From: Pseudoclavibacter sp. AY1F1
GTDB taxonomy: Bacteria; Actinomycetota; Actinomycetes; Actinomycetales; Microbacteriaceae
DNA length: 39,450 bases
Direction of reading: 5' to 3'
NCBI RefSeq assembly: GCF_002931075.1
Contig: NZ_PSTQ01000020.1
Location: 1 to 39,450 of the forward strand
The notes under the pieces are model-generated. The model was not told the DNA's origin and searched no databases. It saw nothing but the letters and a program-made list of their open reading frames with translations. Both the position numbers and the translations under genes were made by a program. Below are positions 6,826 to 14,957 of this stretch, one piece after another (position 1 is the first letter of the stretch; the number at the start of each line of letters is the position of its first letter).

Positions 6826-8598
6826 CTACTCCGCGATCTGCTCGGCGTTCCCCAGCTCACGCTTTGCGCGGACGCGCTGCGTGATCAGGAGGGCCACGGC
6901 GGCTGCGAGGAGCACGCCTGCGGTGCCGAGTCCGAGCGGGAGCATGCCGTCAGCACCCGTCGTTGCCAGCGGAGGCGTTGCTACCGGAGGAGTCGACGGC
7001 GCGGGAGGCGTCGTCGCTGCTGGCGGCGTGGTCGGTACGGGCGGGAGCGGGTTCACGACGGTGGTCTCGTTCGGAGCTCCACAGTCGCCCTTGCCGATGA
7101 CCTTGCCGGACGGGTCGCGCAGCGTCTCGATCCAGTTGAGGTTACCGACCGTTGCCGTCACGTACTCCTCCGAGGTGTACTCGCCAGCCTTGGAGATCTC
7201 GATGGGCGAGCCCTTGGTGTCGAAGACCTTGTTGGCGTCCTCGCAGACGAGCTTTTCGCCGGTCTTCTGGATGAAGGCCTCGAACGTGATGGTCGAGCCC
7301 TTCTTCACCTCGCCGGTCACGATTGCGACGTCGTGCGCCTTGTCGCCCACGGTCACGGACGGGATGGCCTTGGTGGTGATGGTCGGGAGGGGCTTGACGA
7401 CGGTGGTTTCGTTCGGAGCTCCGCACTCGCCCTTGCCGATGACCTTGCCGGACGGGTCGCGCAGCGTCTCGATCCAGTTGAGGTTGCCGACGTCCTTGGT
7501 CGTGTACTTGCCGGACGTGTACTCGCCGGCCTTGGAGATCTCGATTGGCGAGTTCTTCGTGTCGAAGACCTTGTTGGTGTCGTCGCAGACGAGCTTTTCG
7601 CCGTTCTTCTGGATGAACGCTTCGAACGTGATCTTCGAGCCAGCCTGGACTTCGCCCTTCACGATCGCGACGTCGTGCGCGTCGTCACCGACCGTGACCG
7701 AGGCGAGTGCCTTGGTCGTGATCGTCGGGACCGGAGGCAGCGGCACGTCAACGCGCGCCTGACCCGAGAACTCCCATGGAAACTCCTTGGGGCCTGCACC
7801 GAGGAGCGTCTTCTGTGCGTCGCCGCGGTCAGCGACGCCCCAGACGGAAACCTCTGCCGGGTAGCCCTTGACCGTGCCTGCGACGGTTCCGGAGAACGAC
7901 GTGGATGCGCCTGGAGCGGCGACAGGTGCCGTGTAGGTGTACGACTCGCCCAGGTTGACCGTCTTGCTCGAGCTGCCGTCCTCGAACGTCGCCCCGGTGA
8001 GGGTGAGCGTTCCGGAGGAAGCGCCGGTCGCCTTGGCGGTGACAGTGCCGGTCGCGGGCGTCGAACCCTCAACGAACTCGACTGATCCTTCGACGGGTGC
8101 GGTCGCCGCGGTGACCGCTGCGGATGCGTCAGTGATGTTGTTGAAGTATTGCTCGACCGTGGTTCCGGCGTCACCCATGAGGGAGGTGTACCCGGTCACG
8201 CCGCCCTTGGAGGCGAACGTTCCGGGGTCGATGGCCGACCAGATGAACAGCTGCGCGGCAGCTGCGGAGTAGTCGTCGGTGTTCGCGAACTGGTCGATGG
8301 CCCAGTTCACCTGAGCGAGCGTGTCGCCGGATGCCTGCTTCCAGGTCGAGACGGTCTCTTCCTGCACGCTCTCGCCAACGCCTGGCCAGACCTCGTTCTC
8401 TTCCTCACCACAGAGCACGTACTCGCCGCTCTCGGTCAGGTAGGAGCCGATGTGACCGCGGTCCCCGGCGCGGATGCCGTGGCCGTGAGTTGCCGCCTGG
8501 GCGGCAGGTGCGGATGCGACGAGGAGACCGGCCGCGATCGCGACGGCTCCTGTCCCCGCGAGAATGGCACGCATACGTGCCCCGATGTTGACTGTCAT
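6826..8598 (-). CDS. LATTG-anchored surface protein with probable thioester domain and two Ig-like repeats
   Basis: A 590-aa exported wall protein. It has a signal peptide (cleavage near AQA, residue 35) and an N-terminal domain in which C63 (YVLCGEE) and Q116 (AQLFIW) match the Cys ... PhiQxxPhiW arrangement of thioester adhesin domains. A beta-rich region spans about 160-285. Two tandem repeats of 114 residues (about 292-405 and 406-519) carry TVGD.AHDVAIV, TFEAFIQ, a Cys pair and a closing ETTVV. A Pro/Thr/Ala stalk, sorting signal LATTG (544-548), membrane helix and charged tail follow. Its start overlaps the stop of the upstream LAKTG gene as ATGA. A covalent adhesin attached by the adjacent sortase is the likely role. 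Confidence 0.9.
   Translation of the reverse strand: MTVNIGARMRAILAGTGAVAIAAGLLVASAPAAQAATHGHGIRAGDRGHIGSYLTESGEYVLCGEEENEVWPGVGESVQEETVSTWKQASGDTLAQVNWAIDQFANTDDYSAAAAQLFIWSAIDPGTFASKGGVTGYTSLMGDAGTTVEQYFNNITDASAAVTAATAPVEGSVEFVEGSTPATGTVTAKATGASSGTLTLTGATFEDGSSSKTVNLGESYTYTAPVAAPGASTSFSGTVAGTVKGYPAEVSVWGVADRGDAQKTLLGAGPKEFPWEFSGQARVDVPLPPVPTITTKALASVTVGDDAHDVAIVKGEVQAGSKITFEAFIQKNGEKLVCDDTNKVFDTKNSPIEISKAGEYTSGKYTTKDVGNLNWIETLRDPSGKVIGKGECGAPNETTVVKPLPTITTKAIPSVTVGDKAHDVAIVTGEVKKGSTITFEAFIQKTGEKLVCEDANKVFDTKGSPIEISKAGEYTSEEYVTATVGNLNWIETLRDPSGKVIGKGDCGAPNETTVVNPLPPVPTTPPAATTPPAPSTPPVATPPLATTGADGMLPLGLGTAGVLLAAAVALLITQRVRAKRELGNAEQIAE
7051..7734 (-). repeat. two tandem copies of a 342-bp Ig-like domain unit
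   Basis: Copies at about 7051-7392 and 7393-7734 are in register with a 342-bp (114-codon) period and are nearly identical over long stretches, for example the block around GGTGGTxTCGTTCGGAGCTCC at 7060 and 7402. Third-position identity is high, so the duplication is recent or kept uniform by recombination. Copy number could vary between strains. Confidence 0.85.
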
Positions 8599-9131
8599 GC
8601 TGCCCTCCGAGCTGAACGAACAAGTTTGGTAGTGACGCCCGCGGCAACCGCGAGCAATCCGGCAAGACCGACACCGATGAAGGTGTCGTCGCTGCCGGTC
8701 TTTGCGAGCGACGCCGATCCCGACGTGTCCGCGGTTTCGGAGCTGGACGAAGAATCCGCGTCCTCGCTCCAGGCGCTCTCCTCGGAGTGTCCTGCAGGAG
8801 CAGCCTGCTCAGGAACCGCGAGGATGGGCGATGACCCGGTCCCGCTGCCTCCCGGCACGCTGGGCGTCACCGGCTCGACGGGATCTGTCGTCTCAACTGG
8901 ATCCGTGGTCTCGACCGGGCCCGTGGATGGCTCAGGGTCGGTGGTCTCGCCTGGGTCGGTGGTCTCGATGGGTTGCGGGTTGTCTGTGCCCAGATCGGGT
9001 GCGTCGATGGTGATGCTGGATTCAGGTGGTGGCTCCGATGCGGTGGCGTGTGCCACGGGGGCGGTCAGCATGAGCAGACCCGCCCCACAGACGGCGGCCG
9101 CGGCCGCGGCCAGCCCTCGTGTAGACGGCAT
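8595..9131 (-). CDS. LAKTG-anchored small wall protein with acidic Pro/Thr stalk
   Basis: A 178-aa exported protein: signal peptide (cleavage near AHA, residue 29), then a low-complexity stalk of ETTDP-type repeats (about 56-90), a Ser/Asp/Glu-rich segment, sorting signal LAKTG (142-146), a membrane helix and a basic tail (VRSARRAA). No folded domain is evident, so it may be a spacer or a pilin-like minor component. GAGAGGA lies 5 nt before the ATG. It heads the surface operon and overlaps the thioester protein by ATGA, implying coupled production of both sortase substrates. Confidence 0.85.
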   Translation of the reverse strand: MPSTRGLAAAAAAVCGAGLLMLTAPVAHATASEPPPESSITIDAPDLGTDNPQPIETTDPGETTDPEPSTGPVETTDPVETTDPVEPVTPSVPGGSGTGSSPILAVPEQAAPAGHSEESAWSEDADSSSSSETADTSGSASLAKTGSDDTFIGVGLAGLLAVAAGVTTKLVRSARRAA

Positions 9132-9259
9132 GTGCGTCCTCTCGATTAGCGAACATGTTCACCACCCATTGACGAGAAGCCGACCGTTCGCGCACGAAAC
9201 GCGCACGAATTCAGGAAGTTCCATTCACGAATGTCCGTGGTCGCCACTAGCGTGCAGAC
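9132..9259. promoter_or_regulatory. divergent promoter region with a tandem CGCGCACGAA repeat
   Basis: This 128-bp gap lies between the divergent surface operon (minus) and a small membrane-protein gene (plus). CGCGCACGAA occurs twice head to tail, at 9189-9198 and 9200-9209, with an 11-bp period (one helical turn), and a related CACGAAT occurs near 9229, which suits an operator. On the plus strand TAGCGT (9248-9253) stands six bases before the ATG at 9260, with TTCACG 18 bp upstream of it, so the plus transcript may be leaderless. Confidence 0.4.
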
Positions 9260-9625
9260 ATGCCTTGGATCCGCTACCCGTTCAGCATCAGCGCCGTCCT
9301 GTTCAACCCGTTCGCATGGATGCCCGCCATCCTCATCACAGCCCTGTGGCTGTGCACCTTCTGGCTCGGCCAGTCCCTCATCGCGACGTTCGTCTTGTCA
9401 CGGTTCTGGGCGAACGAATACATACAGAACCCAGGAACGATGACGTTCTCGGAGAGCCTGTGGTGGTGGACGGGGATCATTACCCTCAATTGGGTGCTGC
9501 TGTTCGCTTGGCTCCTGCGTCGACATGATGGCTCGGCCAGGATCCGCCGTCGGTGGCGTCGCAGCATGCCGATCGCCAGACCAGAAACTCGCTGGGCTGA
9601 GCTTGCGCGGGAGCAGCGCACCTGA
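9260..9625 (+). CDS. small membrane protein, function unknown
   Basis: A 121-aa protein with two hydrophobic helices (about 19-45 and 66-86), many tryptophans, and a strongly basic cytoplasmic tail (RIRRRWRRS). No family is recognised. It is divergent from the surface-protein operon and shares its promoter region, so the two could be coregulated. It has no ribosome-binding site; a -10-like box lies six bases upstream. Confidence 0.65.
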   Translation: MPWIRYPFSISAVLFNPFAWMPAILITALWLCTFWLGQSLIATFVLSRFWANEYIQNPGTMTFSESLWWWTGIITLNWVLLFAWLLRRHDGSARIRRRWRRSMPIARPETRWAELAREQRT

Positions 9626-10023
9626 CCCGCGTTGTGTGATTTCGAAGGTGCGCCAGGCGCGGTCTCGCTCACCTGCGCTTCGAGGAAACTGCTGGACTCT
9701 TCGGTCCGAGGCGAGAATTGATTGCTGAGTATCGCCAAACAACGCCACGGTCGTCGTCGCGGCGCGCCGAGGTCCGTGTGCGCACATGCTGGAAGCTGCA
9801 CAAGCACGCCAAGGCGCCGTTTCGCCGGCGACCACTCGCAGCGTCTCAGGCGATCATGCGCTCGACCATAGGGCGATACCGTCGGCCCGAGCCTTGGGAA
9901 TCGAAGGACTGGGCCCTAACTTACTGACTACACGCCGCCTAGCCGTGCGGGGTGAGCTTCAACCTCCAGCGGGAGAAAAAGTCGTTCACAGCTCGAACAC
10001 TTGACACAACACACGAAATCGTG
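9626..10023. other. non-coding gap between convergent genes
   Basis: No convincing gene: the short open frames here have basic, low-complexity translations and no ribosome-binding sites. The right end holds terminator-like structure for cassette A, listed separately. Confidence 0.5.
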
Positions 10024-10027
10024 TCAA
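9976..10027 (-). terminator. possible terminator of export cassette A
   Basis: Minus-strand RNA forms a 7-bp stem (TTGACAC, 10001-10007, with GTGTCAA, 10021-10027) enclosing a smaller alternative ACACG/CGTGT stem. A U-rich run follows about 20 nt later at 9976-9980. The upper part overlaps the stop codon of the ABC gene. Moderate structure only. Confidence 0.35.
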
Positions 10028-11949
10028 TTGGCCCGCAGCGCCAACGCCGCTTCAATACCTGCAGCTCTGCGCGCCGGAACAATCGCGGAGACTGAACCCG
10101 CGAACAGGCTGGCAGCAACTGCCGCCAAGGCGCCAGCTGGGTCGAAGGTCGGTGCCCAACCCAATGCGAGGCAGACGGCGCTTGTCGCCACGATTCCCAC
10201 AGAACACCCGGCCACACCCCCCGCCAGCCCCAGTATCGCGCCCTCCATCAAGAAGAGCGTGCGAACGTCGGCCTTGCTAGCTCCGACGGCACGCCTGAGG
10301 GCAATCTCCCGCGTCCGAGCTAGAACCGTAAGAAACATTGAAATAGAGCTCGTGAGACACACGAGAAGAAGAAGTACCGATGAAATCACGAAGACATTTA
10401 CGGCAAGATCACCATTCACGCCGGCAGTAAGTTCCCTGAGATCCGCGACGGTCTCGATACGGACATCTTCGGGGTGCACAGGGTCTATGGTCAGAGGCAA
10501 GGCCTCGGCGATCTTTGCTGGAAGGCCCGGTTCGGTTCTCACCAGCAGCTGCCAGGTGCCGCTTTCCGGGAGGATGAAGTCCGCCTGGGAGAGGAGCACT
10601 CCGCGTGCCAAAGTCACGTCGCGTATCGAGGACTCAATGTATCCAACGACTACTACATCTTGTTCGTTCACCCTGATGATTTCGCCGACGCGGCTTGTAT
10701 CCAGGCCGAGCTCGGCAGCGACGTCCGGGCCCAGCAGCGCTGTTGGAGAGCCATCCTCCGCTGCGAACAGACCCGGCGCATTCGACGGCCCAACCACAAT
10801 CTCATTTAGGGCCAAAAACGCTGGATCTACGACCCTCACACGGGATGGTAGGTCGAAACTCTGGCTGCCTACGTTCCTCCCAAGGTCAGCATCGCTTGGC
10901 TCAATCTGCAAATCGCTCGCTACCGCAACCACACCTTCCAGAGACCGAACTCGATCAGCGCCGAGTTGAAGTTCCTCTGGTGATTCGAAATGCACGACAA
11001 CTTGGTCCAGGGCAGCGGCCGAGAGTTTGCTGGACACCTGACTCGCTGCCGTCGCGGTCAAGTTCACAGCGGAGACTAAACCTGCGACAGCCACTATGAA
11101 CGCAAGTAGGATCGTCATGGAGCGTATTGGGGACAGCAGTAGTGCCGTCAACGCCTCCGCAGCATGCCAAGTTCTACCTTTACCTGTCCCTCGCCAAGCC
11201 GAATCCTCCTGAGGAGCGATCGAGAATGTCCTCTTTTGAGAGCTACGTCGGCTATTTGAGGATGATGACACTGACAAAGAATCTGCAACGATGCGGCCAT
11301 CCGAGACCCTAATCTGACGCTCGGCTGCGGCCGCGACCTCGTCGGAATGGGTAATCACGATAACCGTGACGCCGTGCCGATGCAAGCGACCCAGGTGATC
11401 CATGACTCGCCGCGAGTTCGCAGAGTCCAGATTTCCCGTGGGTTCATCCGCGAGAAGCACGAGGGGTTTCCCCACAATTGCACGGGCGAAAGCCACTCGC
11501 TGGCGCTCTCCGCCGGACAAGGTTCCAGCGGATTGGTTCGCCTTTTCGAGGAGAACGAACTCGTCCAGCGCGAGTTCCACCATAGAAATCTGATTGAGGC
11601 GCTCTACACCTTCCATCCTCAACGGCAACGCAACATTCCTTGCCACTGACTCTTGAGGCAAGATGAACGAGTCCTGAAAAACGAAGCCGAACGTAACTGC
11701 ACGAAGGCGGTCGCGTTCACTGTCGGACAGCGCCTTGGGATTCTCGCCGTTTATAAGATACTGACCCGAGGTTGGACTGTCCAGGAGACCGAGAACATTT
11801 AGAAGCGTGGACTTGCCGGCCCCTGATTGACCGACAATCGCAACAAATTCGCCTTCGGATATGTCAAGGGACACCTCATCTAGGGCTAACGTCGTGCCAG
11901 TCGGGAACGATCGCGATACATCGACCAAGGAGAGCAGTGGTCCGCTCAT
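10024..11949 (-). CDS. MacB-like ABC exporter, ATPase fused to FtsX-type permease
   Basis: A 641-aa protein. Residues 1-225 are an ABC ATPase: Walker A GQSGAGKST (40-48), signature LSGGERQ (144-150), Walker B VLLADEP (164-170), H-loop H201. A cytoplasmic linker follows, then a transmembrane helix at about 277-297, a large extracytoplasmic domain (about 300-500), and three more helices with the FtsX motif (ALRRAVGASKADVRTLFLMEG). That is the MacB topology. ATG 11949 is chosen because it overlaps the adaptor stop as ATGA and carries the right domain start; the frame is open 13 codons further. With the upstream adaptor it should export or extract a substrate at the cell surface, perhaps the I36-like protein or an antimicrobial compound. 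Confidence 0.9.
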   Translation of the reverse strand: MSGPLLSLVDVSRSFPTGTTLALDEVSLDISEGEFVAIVGQSGAGKSTLLNVLGLLDSPTSGQYLINGENPKALSDSERDRLRAVTFGFVFQDSFILPQESVARNVALPLRMEGVERLNQISMVELALDEFVLLEKANQSAGTLSGGERQRVAFARAIVGKPLVLLADEPTGNLDSANSRRVMDHLGRLHRHGVTVIVITHSDEVAAAAERQIRVSDGRIVADSLSVSSSSNSRRSSQKRTFSIAPQEDSAWRGTGKGRTWHAAEALTALLLSPIRSMTILLAFIVAVAGLVSAVNLTATAASQVSSKLSAAALDQVVVHFESPEELQLGADRVRSLEGVVAVASDLQIEPSDADLGRNVGSQSFDLPSRVRVVDPAFLALNEIVVGPSNAPGLFAAEDGSPTALLGPDVAAELGLDTSRVGEIIRVNEQDVVVVGYIESSIRDVTLARGVLLSQADFILPESGTWQLLVRTEPGLPAKIAEALPLTIDPVHPEDVRIETVADLRELTAGVNGDLAVNVFVISSVLLLLVCLTSSISMFLTVLARTREIALRRAVGASKADVRTLFLMEGAILGLAGGVAGCSVGIVATSAVCLALGWAPTFDPAGALAAVAASLFAGSVSAIVPARRAAGIEAALALRAN

Positions 11950-13178
11950 GGGGCGATGCGCACCGTATCGCCGACGACAAGACCGCACTTGGGGTCAATT
12001 TCAACCCACCCGTCGCCGGTACTCAAAACATCGACCGACAGTCGGTCGCCGGGCCTCCCAAGTCCAGAATCCTGAAGGATCACAAAGGGATCGGTGGACG
12101 CGTCACGAATTGAGGTGAGCGGCAGCGCAAGAACGGGTTCGGCAGAACTTGAGGGTGAGATTTGCACTACCAAACCCTTCTCGACACTCTCCCAACTCGC
12201 TGGGATCTCGACAACCGCGTCACGGCCGGCACCTTCTCCCTGAGCTTCGTCCCCTTCGTTAGGAATGTCGAACTCACCCAATGAGACGACAGTGGATTGA
12301 ACGACCTCACGCCCTTCAGCTCGGAGGTCCACCTTGGTGCCGACGGAGAAGGCTGCTTCGTGGAGGAGCGATACCCTCAACTCCACAGCGCTGACGCCGC
12401 TGGCTAGGACCGCCAATGGCTCGTCAGGCGTTGCCAACTCCCCGAGGTCAGCAATGCTCATGACTTTCGTCTCCCCGATAGGCACCTGCAGGATTTCGTG
12501 CACGTCTACGTAACTCACTCTGATCGGCACGGCCTGCGGCGCGGGGCTTGCCGACGCAGTAGGTATGGGGGCGGGAACGGGAACTGTCGTTTCGGCTTCC
12601 TCCGTGGGTAGCGCGTACCCTGAGCGTTCCCAGAGCGCCGAGGCCGCTGCCATCGTATTCTCGGTGAACTCATCGTCGACGTCGAAGTCTCCACCTATCT
12701 GTTCCGCAAGAGCCGATTCGAAAGCGCGGACGTCTGCTCCGGAGTCACCGACACGGAGCGAACGATAGAGAGGGTAGTCCAGAGCCAGAACTAGCCTCGG
12801 CCTACCCGCCACTGCGAGAAGTACAGATCCGCTAGCGATCTGATCTCCGGACTTCTTATTGGATGCGGTGACGTACGGCACCGTATCTGGATCCTCAGTC
12901 GCGCTGAATTCTACTCTGACTTCCCGACCAGCCTGAACAGTGCCCTGCAACGATACATTCTCTTCCACAACCCGCTGTTCAGCTGCTGCCGTAACGACAG
13001 CAGGTTCCGTATCCGCCAACCCATCGGCAGCATTGGAGCGCGGGATGAGAAGGCCAGCGACCAAGCCCGCGGCGCCCGTGATCACCACTGCCACCAAGAA
13101 GGCGAGCGCGAGTCGCGACCGAGCTATACGCGGAAGCCTAATCGCGACCGTATCACGAGTAACTCTCGACGATGCCAC
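11946..13178 (-). CDS. MacA/HlyD-like adaptor with peptidoglycan-binding domain
   Basis: A 410-aa membrane-anchored protein. GTG 13178 is preferred over ATG 13220 because GGAGAAGG lies 3 nt before it, whereas the ATG has no ribosome-binding site. One transmembrane helix lies at about 24-46. The outer part holds a split barrel/lipoyl-like stretch interrupted by a peptidoglycan-binding_1-type domain (about 135-188: YPLYRSLRVGDSGADVRAFE), an arrangement common in actinobacterial partners of MacB-type transporters. Further beta-barrel and membrane-proximal domains follow (VELRVSLLHEAAFSVG, PLTSIRD). It overlaps the lipoprotein gene by 26 nt and the ABC gene by ATGA. It probably links the ABC protein to the cell wall. 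Confidence 0.85.
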   Translation of the reverse strand: MASSRVTRDTVAIRLPRIARSRLALAFLVAVVITGAAGLVAGLLIPRSNAADGLADTEPAVVTAAAEQRVVEENVSLQGTVQAGREVRVEFSATEDPDTVPYVTASNKKSGDQIASGSVLLAVAGRPRLVLALDYPLYRSLRVGDSGADVRAFESALAEQIGGDFDVDDEFTENTMAAASALWERSGYALPTEEAETTVPVPAPIPTASASPAPQAVPIRVSYVDVHEILQVPIGETKVMSIADLGELATPDEPLAVLASGVSAVELRVSLLHEAAFSVGTKVDLRAEGREVVQSTVVSLGEFDIPNEGDEAQGEGAGRDAVVEIPASWESVEKGLVVQISPSSSAEPVLALPLTSIRDASTDPFVILQDSGLGRPGDRLSVDVLSTGDGWVEIDPKCGLVVGDTVRIAP

Positions 13179-14028
13179 GAGCCTTCTCCACAATAAGCTT
13201 CTGCTGTTCAAGTGACTCATTCAAAGCAGCCTGTTGCTGGTCAATCAGCGCGGCTTGGAATTGCGCCTCTATGTCCGCAAGTCGCTGCACGCGATCAACA
13301 TCCTTGCTGCAGCTCGCAGCCAGCAAGGCGGCACGAATTGCCCCTTCCTGATCTTCTGGGATGGTGGGACCCATTGCTGACTCATCGATTGTGTAGCCAG
13401 CATCTTCCACACATTCGTAGTACTCAGAGTCGACCGACGCCCAGCGAGGGTCTTTCTGCGCCATTTCGTACGCGGTGCGACCGATTCCAGGAGCTATGAA
13501 CAAAGCCGCATCACTACCATCGCTAGGGACAGCACCAGCCTCCACGTACGTGAGGTACTCAATTCCAGCGCAGTCCTGGTCGGCAACCAAAAGATCCTTC
13601 TCGCTCAGCTGCGCGAGAGGCCCATCGTCTTCGGGGGCAGCCGGGGGAAGGCCATAGCCGAATGAGGCGGCTTCTTCTGAATTCCAGATCCCGTATCGCC
13701 GAAACCCAATCTCAGCGTTCGATGGGAGGTAGGAAGGGATCGTGTAATTGGCGCCGTGTTCCTTCATGCAGGCTTCGAACTGCAAGTAGTAGGCCGTCGC
13801 TATTACATCGCCATCCTCCACCGACATGTAGTAGGCATCGATGGGGTAAACGACCGTGTAATTCTCATAGCTGACCGTCGCCTTGACATCAGCGTACGCA
13901 CTCAAGTCGATACTCTCGATGTCGGGCGCAGCCCCGGGCTGATTGTTCGTCTGGCTGCACCCGGTGAGAATCGCCGCAAGGGCGACGCCCAGGAGAGCGC
14001 CGCCCTTGCGGATTTGCGCTGAGGTCAA
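13153..14028 (-). CDS. lipoprotein of export cassette A
   Basis: A 291-aa protein with a basic N-terminus and lipobox LTGC (C24), so it is anchored outside the membrane. Most of the body is acidic. Three more cysteines lie in extracellular segments (FEACMKEH, DQDCAG, YYECVEDAG), and the last 60 residues form a Gln-rich coiled coil. The start is TTG 14028, sharing TTGA with the stop of the I36-like gene. It resembles no named family known to me. Position between the secreted protein and the MacA/MacB pair suggests a substrate-capture or immunity role. Confidence 0.8.
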   Translation of the reverse strand: MTSAQIRKGGALLGVALAAILTGCSQTNNQPGAAPDIESIDLSAYADVKATVSYENYTVVYPIDAYYMSVEDGDVIATAYYLQFEACMKEHGANYTIPSYLPSNAEIGFRRYGIWNSEEAASFGYGLPPAAPEDDGPLAQLSEKDLLVADQDCAGIEYLTYVEAGAVPSDGSDAALFIAPGIGRTAYEMAQKDPRWASVDSEYYECVEDAGYTIDESAMGPTIPEDQEGAIRAALLAASCSKDVDRVQRLADIEAQFQAALIDQQQAALNESLEQQKLIVEKARGIVESYS

Positions 14029-14393
14029 CGCAGGCTCGACAGCTTGTCGTTGTATCCGATGTAGCTCAGGTTGCCGTACTTGCCTGACGACGCGGCGTTC
14101 TTCGGCGTGGAGGTCCAGTAGTCTCCGAGGTAGTTAATGTCGTTGTGGTTGCGGAAGCTGCGTCCGGCAGTGTTCGAAATGCTCGAAACCCTGTCGTTCC
14201 AGTACGAGCCGACGGTTGTCGCCTGAAGGAAGTAGCCCACCTCGCCGTTATAGTCTGCGTGCTCCCAGCCGCACTGGGCACGCACCCCACAGTCACCAGT
14301 CCCAGCTGACGCGGGTGCTGCGGAAACAACGGCACCGGCGATCCCTGCCGCAGCCACAGCCACGATCGCGAGAGTCTTCTTGGTTCTCAGCAT
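14025..14393 (-). CDS. secreted I36-type peptidase-inhibitor-like protein
   Basis: A 122-aa secreted protein. Signal peptide 1-30 (cleavage PASA|GTG). The mature part of about 92 residues has C35 and C41 (probable disulfide), then CGWEHADYNGE and WNDRVSSISN, the hallmark pattern of beta/gamma-crystallin-like I36 (SMPI-type) peptidase inhibitors. AGGGGGA lies just before the ATG. It is the first gene of a four-gene coupled unit with a lipoprotein and a MacAB-like exporter. It may be a protease inhibitor, or a bacteriocin-like effector of the same fold with the transporter conferring export or self-protection. Confidence 0.8.
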   Translation of the reverse strand: MLRTKKTLAIVAVAAAGIAGAVVSAAPASAGTGDCGVRAQCGWEHADYNGEVGYFLQATTVGSYWNDRVSSISNTAGRSFRNHNDINYLGDYWTSTPKNAASSGKYGNLSYIGYNDKLSSLR

Positions 14394-14437
14394 GCTTCCC
14401 CCTAAATTGACCCGGATTCTCGGGCATCTTCGCGACG

Positions 14438-14590
14438 TAGTCCGTCCAGCACGATGTTAGTGCAGATTCGAAGATTGGGACTCGCGACAGACCATGAACG
14501 ACAGATTTAGTCCTGTGGAGTAGTCCACCTCATGGGATGACTAGTCCATCAGAATTGCGCGACCTCCGCAGAAGTTCCGCGCGATAGTCC
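14438..14590 (-). promoter_or_regulatory. cluster of five GGACTA (TAGTCC) motifs upstream of cassette A
   Basis: TAGTCC occurs at 14438, 14508, 14521, 14542 and 14585, always in the same orientation (GGACTA on the coding strand of the cassette), within 153 bp directly upstream of the I36-like gene. The copies at 14521 and 14542 are 21 bp apart (two helical turns), and the one at 14521 sits in a TGGAGTAGTCCA palindrome. This density suggests operator sites for an unknown regulator. Confidence 0.45.
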
Positions 14591-14957
14591 ACCAGCAGCT
14601 CGGGAGACCTGTCACCAACAGAGGGCATCATGCCACGTAGGGGTGCTGAACCAGAACGCACGAGGCGGTAGATGGGGCATCCGGGAGCTCCCGACTGCCG
14701 GGGTGAAGACTCGAACTCACCTCGCGGTCCGTAACACTTAGAAGCGTGACGTATGACTCCGGGCGGATGTTCTGCGCGCGGATCGCACCCCGGTCCGACC
14801 GCGGGAGCGTGCCCACGATGTACTAATTCGTGACACAAAAATCTCCCCTTCGCACGTAGGCTCGGACGCCAACGCTTGCAGCTTCTCGTCGCGGACCCCT
14901 CAGAAACCTTCAGGCTAGGCCCGGTCTCCCCGAACGCATCGACCCATAGGTTGGAAA
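14591..14957. other. non-coding stretch with a tRNA-like relic
   Basis: No supported gene. The minus strand of 14696-14744 resembles the 3' half of a tRNA (CTTCTAA loop, GTGAGTTCGAGTC T-arm, CCCCGGCA end), but the stems do not close properly. It may be a decayed tRNA or old att scar. Confidence 0.3.

Noticed and set aside
6229-8085. 618-codon plus-strand frame
   Set aside because: It is antisense to the sortase and the LATTG surface protein, both well supported.
14530-14838. 102-codon minus-strand frame
   Set aside because: It overlaps the motif cluster and the tRNA-like relic, has no domain, and its composition is irregular.
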